NCBI RefSeq assembly: GCF_000283155.1
Contig: NW_004454197.1
Location: 20,036,332-20,100,331 of the forward strand
Length of the DNA stretch: 64,000 bases
Origin: Ceratotherium simum simum
Lineage: Eukaryota > Chordata > Mammalia > Perissodactyla > Rhinocerotidae
Reading direction: 5' to 3'
Shown here piece after piece: positions 57,950-64,000 of the stretch. Made by a program: the position numbers and the translations under genes. How positions within the stretch are numbered: the stretch's first letter is position 1; each line of letters begins with the position of its first letter. Below the pieces are notes generated by a model. The model was not told the origin of the DNA and did not search any database. It saw nothing but the letters and a program-made list of their open reading frames with translations.

Positions 57950-59560
57950 TAAGGCATTGCTTTTCTTCCCTGTCCTTCCATAAGATACAGGACTCTTAAA
58001 TACATATTTGAGACTTAACTTTGAGAAACCTATTAGACAGCCCAGAGGAGATGTTAAGTAACAAGCTGGATATCCAAGTCTGGAGATCAGGGAGCAGGTC
58101 TGAGCTAGAGATGTAATTTGGGGAGTCATGGCATTCAGTATATTTAAAGGCATGGAACTGGAGAAGATCATCGAGGGATTTAGTGTATATAGAAAAACAA
58201 AACAAAACAGGCCCTTAGACTGAGCCCCAGGGCATAACATTTAGAGGTTAGGGAAATGAGAACTCAGCAAAAGAGACTCAGAAGGAGCAGCTGGTAAGGT
58301 AGGAGAAAACGGGGAGAGTGGTATTCTGAGGCCCAGAGAAGAAAGCATCTAAGAGGAGGTTTATCTCTGTGGACTAATAAAATGAAAATGGAGAAGTGAC
58401 ATTGGATTGTGCAAATGATATTAGAGGTCATTAGTGATCTTGATAAGAGTATTTAGAGTGAAGGTTGGGAGTGAACACTTGTTTGGAGTGGGTTCAAGAG
58501 AACTGAAGAGAAATTAGAGACAACAGGAATAGATACCTGTTCCTGGAGCTTTGCTGGAAATAGGAAGAGAAGGAAATTGGGTGATGAGGTCAGGAAGGTT
58601 GTTTGTTTGTTTTTAAACTTAGAGAAATAACAGCCTGTTGCTACACTTATTGGAATTACCCAGAAGAGGGGGGAAAGCTGATGATGCGGGAAAGAGATAG
58701 GAAACTTGCTGGAGGAATGTAAGGGAGAGAGGATAGGATCTGGCACACAGGAAGAAAGCTTGGCTTTAGCTGGGGACATCAATTGTTCATCCAGAATGAC
58801 AAAAAAAAATTAGAATATGTAGACACCAGTGCAAATAAGATGTTAGATATGATGGTGGGATTTTGTGGAAGTTCTTTCTAGTTTATTGACTTTTGTTTGT
58901 ATCATCAGCTAAGTGAGCATGGGAAGAAAATGTGAGAGGTTTCAGGAGAGTAGAAAAGTAAGAAATATCCATTGAGCATAGTAAGAAAGAAAATAAACCT
59001 GGAAACTATTATCTGATCACTTGGCAGCTTTAAAGATCCACTTGAGGGTATTGATCATCACTGTAAAGGGAGAGGAGTTGGCACAGGAGTACGTTTTACT
59101 ACAGCCATTTTCAGCTGTGGATCCAGGCCTGGGAGGAGTTTCATCAGTGGTTTCACCGAGCAGTATGACAGAATGAAAGGGGTCCAGAGAGCTGAGGGTG
59201 TGTGCAAGGAAATGATTAAAATGATTGACCATAGAATTTAAGCTGAGGTCACAAGGGAGAGTAAGACGCGAGTGGGGAGATGGAGAATGTAAAATGTTAA
59301 CATCCATGGATTAAAGGTCCATGTGGAGACTGAAGTTATTGAAGTCAGGTTCTAAAAGGGATGAGAAGAAAAGATAGTGGGAGAGTTGTAGAGTGCTTAA
59401 AATTGACATTTTGGATGAGATACAGTTTCAGGACAAGATCAAGGCTTACCACGACAGTGAGTGCCAAGGTGGGGAAAAGGACAAGATCACTAAAGGGGAG
59501 GTAAGGGAACCACCAGGCCAGGGAATGGGAAGGATCGTCTAAGTGTATATTTAAGTCACT
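57950..59560 (+). mobile_element. Unnamed old mammalian repeat, segment C (long copy)
   Basis: About 1.6 kb of purine-rich text in the family order I recall: 'cctattagacagcccagag', 'ggatatccaagtctggagat', 'ttggggagtcatggcattcag', 'gagccccagggcataacatt', 'agactcagaaggagcagctgg', 'gagtgggttcaagagaactg', 'ggagctttgctggaaatagg', 'aggataggatctggcacaca' and 'gatccacttgagggtattg'. It is the most complete copy in the window. The minus-strand open frames (57941-58240, 58453-58782, 59017-59307) are by-products of the purine bias. Confidence 0.55.
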
Positions 59561-60288
59561 AGGAATTACAATAGCAGAACGTGGGCCGGAATGACAACAA
59601 ACCAGAAGCCAACACCTCCAGTGAAGACCACTGGTCAGCCCTGGATGTCTGCAATGGGGATGAGTACTGACTGGCTAATCTCAGAGTCTAATGACATGAG
59701 ATGCAAAGCTCAGGCATTTGTGGAGGAAGCAGGGAGAATGGCAGGAGGTGCAAAGAGGAGCAGGAAGTACACTTTCCCACCTTTGAGGCTGAGGGGTGTG
59801 AGCACTGGGGAAGGGAAGAGCCACCTTGGGAGGGCTGCAAGGGAAGCCTTGGCCTGAGGTGAAAGCTAGGCTTCAGCTTTAACAGGAACACTTTGGTCTT
59901 TGTGTTGAGAATGGATTGAAGGGGAGCAAAGGGTGAAAGAAGAATGACAAGTTGGGACACTATTGCAAAAATAACAGAGGCTTATCCCAGGGAGACAGCA
60001 ATAAAGGTGCTAAGAAAAGGTCAGATTCTGAATACTTTTAAATATATCATATTTCATTGCACCATTGATTTTAAGATGCCCCACTATTTTATGTAACACT
60101 AAGAAAGAAAACAATGCTGCCAATTAAACAATAATATAATTTTTTATCATTTCAATTTTAAGATGCATCCAAATTTCAGAGATGCTAAAATATTAAAATG
60201 TGCATCTGAGAATTGATGAAATATGGTATGTTGGTGGAAAATACCTCTGTACTGAGGAAGAAACTCTTTTCCCAAAAAACTGAAAATT
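59561..60288. other. Unassigned; further traces of the same repeat
   Basis: 59900-59990 ('gagaatggattgaaggggag', 'tgggacactattgc') resembles the middle of the same family, here out of its usual order. 60050-60200 has repeated 'taagatgc' motifs of the kind found in some DNA-transposon fossils. Confidence 0.35.
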
Positions 60289-60306
60289 AAGAAAACTGAG
60301 TGTCAG

Positions 60307-60563
60307 GGCCGGCCCAGTGGCATAGCGGTTAAGTTCACACACTCTGCTTCGGTGACCTGGAGTTTGCAGGTTCAGATCCTGGGCGTGGACATATGCACCG
60401 CTCATCAAGCCGTGCTGTGGCAGGCGTCCCACATAAAGTAAGGGAAGATGGGCACGGGTGTTAGCCCAGGGCCAGTCTTCCTCAGCAAAAAAGAGGATTG
60501 GCATCGGATGTTAGCTCAGGGCTAATCTTCCTCGCAAAAAAAAAAAAAAAAACAGAAAAGAAA
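60307..60563 (+). mobile_element. ERE2-type tRNA-derived SINE
   Basis: Head 'ggccggcccagtggcatagc', B-box-like 'aggttcagatcc', ERE2 middle 'gcgtcccacataaagtaagg', body blocks and A-tail. It has perfect 18-bp TSDs 'aagaaaactgagtgtcag' at 60289-60306 and 60564-60581. Confidence 0.97.
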
Positions 60564-60726
60564 AGAAAACTGAGTGTCAGCATCCTAGAGAGTTTGCTAG
60601 AGAAATCCTCCGACAGCCTCTGGAGGAAAAGCAAGACTGTGCTCCTGGTAGCCAAGCTCACAGGACACAGTTTGCCACCTATTCACTTATTGGCTCCTAT
60701 CAGAGAACAGCTCCACGTTGCTTGGT

Positions 60727-60884
60727 ATGTCTAATTAATAGCCACAAATCAGTTTACTTATCATTTGTGTCTCCATATACTACTTGTTATTTCCACTTAA
60801 TGGTTTATGTCTGATCATTGTGGGAAGGTGGTTTGGAATCGTCCATGCTGCAAATTTATCCCTGTCGTTGGTGACCATGACATT
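60727..60884 (+). repeat. Diverged 158-bp direct duplication, copy 1
   Basis: Aligns without gaps to 61394-61551 at about 79% identity by hand count, from 'atgtctaattaatagccaca' to 'tatgacat/catgacat'. No repeat family is recognised. Confidence 0.88.
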
Positions 60885-61014
60885 ATGGCCACAGGAAGTA
60901 GAAGGACAAACAGCTGTCTGTGCTGAGCTAGGAGTCTCGTTTGTAAGCCCTCTTTCTCCTGTGTTATATCAAACTGGCATATCTTTCTTGGTAGTTTATA
61001 ATCCTGACTGCACA

Positions 61015-61170
61015 TTAGAAACACTTTGGGGTGTTTTTTAAAAATACTTATTCCTGGAGCCCATCCCAGACCAACTAGAACGGAATCACTGGAGGTGAGC
61101 TCTAGGCTTCTGTTTGTGAAAACTCCCCGGGTGATTCACATATCCAGCCACCACTGAGGGCCATGGGTGC
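61015..61170 (+). mobile_element. hAT-Charlie fossil (MER20/MER5B-like)
   Basis: 'gactgcacattagaaacact', 'ctggagcccatcccagacca', 'aacggaatcactggaggtg' and 'cccgggtgattcacatatcc' follow a common short nonautonomous hAT pattern. The exact family is uncertain. Confidence 0.6.
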
Positions 61171-61393
61171 TTGGTAGTTTCCTCATTAATAAGTAAGAAA
61201 TTTTGATGAGCTCCGATCAATTTGTCTAAGAAATATTGCTTTAACAGTAGGAACCACGCAGTGGTATATCGCAGGCATCAGAAACAAATATGGAATGAGG
61301 TGGAAAGTTACAATGTGTCACTAATGAAAAATAAAACTGTGCAGAGTATTATCTTAATTAAAATAAATTGAAACTGTATTTCTGTGTGTATAC

Positions 61394-61551
61394 ATGTCTA
61401 ATTAATAGCCACAGATCAATTTATCTATCATTTTCTTCTCCATATATTGCTTGTTATTCTCAGTTAATAATTCATATCTGACCATTATGGAAAGATGAGT
61501 CTGAATTGTCCATGATGCAAATTTAACCCTATCACTGATGAATATGACATA
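61394..61551 (+). repeat. Diverged 158-bp direct duplication, copy 2
   Basis: Partner of 60727-60884, same orientation, 667 bp downstream, same length. It is followed directly by a TA/CA-rich stretch (61552-61605). Confidence 0.88.
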
Positions 61552-61744
61552 TACACACATGTACATATGTATTTATACACACATATGATATACATTCACA
61601 TATAGATGATGATGGGGGTATAGACAAAATGTTTACAACTTTAAATGCTCAAGATTACAGATTTTAATTTTTGTCTTTCTTTTGACTTCATTTTCTACAA
61701 TATAAATCTATTTAATTTGTAATAAAAATTTATTCAGAAACAAC

Positions 61745-62330
61745 AGCAATATCTATTCACTGGAGAAAATTTGGAAAATTCAGGAAAGTATAAGTAAGAA
61801 AATTAAAATGATTCATGATTCCACCAGCCAGAAATAACCACTTTGGACATTTTGGCTCATTCTTTCCAAATTTATTTTCTGTATATAAGAGTGTATGTGA
61901 GTATATGTGTGTATACAGAATTATACTTACTCTGAAAAAATTTTTTACCATGTTTTTCACCCGTTTTTTTCTCTTAAAAGTTTTTACCATGTCATTAAAA
62001 ATTCTCACAAAACACGCATTTTTAATGAATTACATAGTATGATATTGTGTGGATGCATCTTAATTTATTCAACCAAAATTTTGTTGTTTATCTTTTATGT
62101 TGTTCCCAATATTCTACCTAAATATAACACTCTAGTGAAATCCCCATGCCCGGTTTCTGTGAGCATTTGCATGAAATCCTAGATTTGGACTTTCAGGGTC
62201 AAACGTGTGCACATTTGCCTTGGATTGCCCCCCTTCTTGAGATGTTTTAGGCCTTTCACACCAACAGAAAAGAAGAAGATGGCTGTTTCACTGCACCCTT
62301 AACAACACTGGATGCTATGTTTCTACATAC
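61745..62330 (-). mobile_element. Old L1M LINE 3' part, antisense
   Basis: 'catgattccaccagccagaaataacc' (split by sense), 'aatgaattacatagtatgat', 'cttaatttattcaaccaaa', 'tttatgttgttcccaatat' and 'tcagggtcaaacgtgtgcac' trace antisense L1M over nearly 600 bp. Confidence 0.75.
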
Positions 62331-63249
62331 TTCTATAACTTTTGTTTAGTTTCAGTAAGTAAAACAAATACTGAAAACTTTTGGGTAATAAGGCACAAGG
62401 TAAACAGCAAAGGTCACCTGTAATCTGTTCAGATTCTTACGCTGGTGATCCAAGAGGCAGGCCTCCAGGCCTTTCTCCATGTTGAAAGAAAAGTATTCTA
62501 TAGAAATTAGATTTCCTGAGGGTGATATTCATATTACGGTAATCTAGGCAAATGCCCTTAGTCTTAGGAGATACATACTGAAGAATTTAGCAGTGAAGTG
62601 TCATTACTTACTGTCTAATCATTCACAAATAAATATTCACACACATGTATTTATAGAAAGAGAAAGAAATAAAACAAATGTGGCAAAATGTTGACAACTG
62701 GTCAATCCAAGTGAAAGTTATACAGTGTTCACTGTACGATTCCTGCAGCTTTTCAGGGGTGGATATTTTTCCAAATGAACAGAGGCACAGTCTCCTCTTT
62801 CTCTGGGCAGCCCTCCACCTCCCTAGCCCCTCTACCCCTTGTATTTAAAGTGATTATCTAAAGTCCCTTCCCTCACTCTTTGAGCAGTGCTAGGCCCCAA
62901 AAGGCCAAGGAGCTCCTGTTTCTTTACTATTAGTATATGTGCTGGAGTAGGTAGAAGGGTTTATTTTAAGACTGAAGCCTTGCAATAGTCACTGTGGCAA
63001 GGTGACTGAACCCCACAGCAGGTGGGTCTCTGACCTTAGGATATGGGTAAATATGGGTAAACATCTCCCCTTGCTCCCAGGTTCAGGCATTAGCTACAAA
63101 TCTTGGGCAATGAAGCAATCCCAATGGACACGCATTTTCTTCTTCTGTAGCTTCCAAATGCCCTTAAGATGAAAGACTAAAATCCTTAATGTGACCTCTT
63201 TCACCCTTCCGACACCTCCAGACACTTCTTAGGGAAGCTCCCACCTCTC
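62331..63249. other. No recognised feature
   Basis: Unique sequence; nothing recognised. Confidence 0.5.
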
Positions 63250-63375
63250 AGTATTCCCCATGGGCCTTCTTCAACTCAACTCTTCATCTCAAGTGTCCTC
63301 TCTGAAGGAAGCTCTTCCTGGCCCACATGACAAGATCAGGCTCCCCCATTACCCACTTTCTGGTAGCACCCAGGC
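63250..63375 (+). mobile_element. L2 LINE 3' part, sense
   Basis: 'cttcatctcaagtgtcctct', 'ctgaaggaagctcttcctgg' and 'ccccattacccactttctgg' resemble the sense L2 3' UTR that normally reads as a 'cagagaggccttccctgac' type of stretch. Confidence 0.55.
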
Positions 63376-64000
63376 CAAGAGCTGACCGTCACACCCAGTG
63401 TGATGAACAGAGTTGGCAGAGAGCATGGCTCCTTCCAGACACTGGAAACCACCTCATATCACCTAAGACAAGCTGACTGAGGAGTTGAGCGGTGCTAGGT
63501 GAAGCTGGGCAGTGGGTGTAAGTAGTGCTGCGTCACGGCCAGACAGACATTGTTTAAAAAATCACCACAGCTTTGGGGAGGTTGAGAACAGAAGAGGGAA
63601 AAAAAAATACATGCAAGAGGATTAATGCAGAAGGAAAAATGTCTTGGACTAGGCCACTGGTGGTGAAGGTGAAGAAAAATGAACAAATTCAAAAGATACT
63701 TACTGGCTTCTGGCTAAAGACGCAGGTCCAACGCACCCAATGCACCCCACCCACCTATCACGCCCCCTACCACTGAATAAGAAAGAAATCTTTCATGAAA
63801 TTGATAGTATTTAAAAGTACATTGAAGATGCGAAGAGAGACTCTCAACAGAGCAAAGTTTATTGAAATTCTGGAACACAGAGAGTGAGTGTGGTGTTTTA
63901 CCCTTTTACCTCATAGTCATGTCCTCCCAAGTTAGGCCAGCAAAGTAGGACCTTATACTCGGACAAGGGAAACAAAAGAAAAAATAAACAAGTGGGACTT
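63376..64000. other. No recognised feature
   Basis: Unique sequence to the right edge. Opposing open frames at 63495-63776 have no domains. Confidence 0.5.

Noticed and set aside
57941..59307. Series of minus-strand open frames that could look like a multi-exon gene
   Set aside because: The plus strand is strongly purine-rich old repeat sequence, which suppresses stop codons on the minus strand; composition explains them.

Overview
This is mammalian nuclear DNA, almost certainly from an odd-toed ungulate (horse, rhinoceros or tapir lineage). The diagnostic evidence is ten tRNA-derived SINEs of the equine repetitive element (ERE) type. They have a tRNA-like head with recognisable A and B boxes, a body with the 'gatgttagctcagggctgatcttcctcac' type of 3' end (quoted in part), A-rich tails and target-site duplications (TSDs). 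The rest of the repeat content is ordinary eutherian: MIR and L2, old L1M, MaLR and MLT2 LTRs, hAT and Tc1/mariner fossils, and a few lineage-level L1 and class I ERV LTRs.

I find no supported protein-coding gene, tRNA, rRNA, CRISPR array or operon. All long open frames are either inside transposons or unremarkable chance frames in AT-rich DNA. The window is best read as intergenic or deep intronic sequence, with one 280-base assembly gap (20750-21029).

Layout. 1-9.8 kb: L1 3' end, old antisense L1M, several MIRs, a MaLR LTR. 9.8-18.4 kb: two EREs around a decayed L1 ORF2, a solo ERV LTR (12656-13176), then an antisense L1 (14800-17222) carrying a small DNA transposon and followed by an ERE at exactly the same target site; MER5A. 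18.4-25 kb: mostly unique, with a probable antisense retroviral LTR running into the gap, and a perfect 170-bp inverted duplication (23088-23257 / 24281-24450). 25-32.6 kb: L1M, MIR, a MaLR LTR nested in a MIR, a hAT fossil. 32.6-35.2 kb: a nest of L1, MaLR LTR plus internal region, and a class I ERV LTR. 35-47 kb: EREs, MIRs, a MaLR LTR, and a diverged 280-bp direct duplication (41813/44035). 47-64 kb: L1 ORF2 relics, four more EREs, an MLT2 LTR, two MaLR-like LTRs, copies of a long unnamed old repeat, and a 158-bp diverged direct duplication (60727/61394).

The best leads are structural rather than genic: the perfect inverted duplication with a 1,023-bp spacer; repeated use of a single L1-endonuclease nick by an L1 and then an ERE; the LTR hidden by the gap; and local direct duplications that I could not assign to a known repeat. 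Family names come from recalled consensus patterns, not from a database search.
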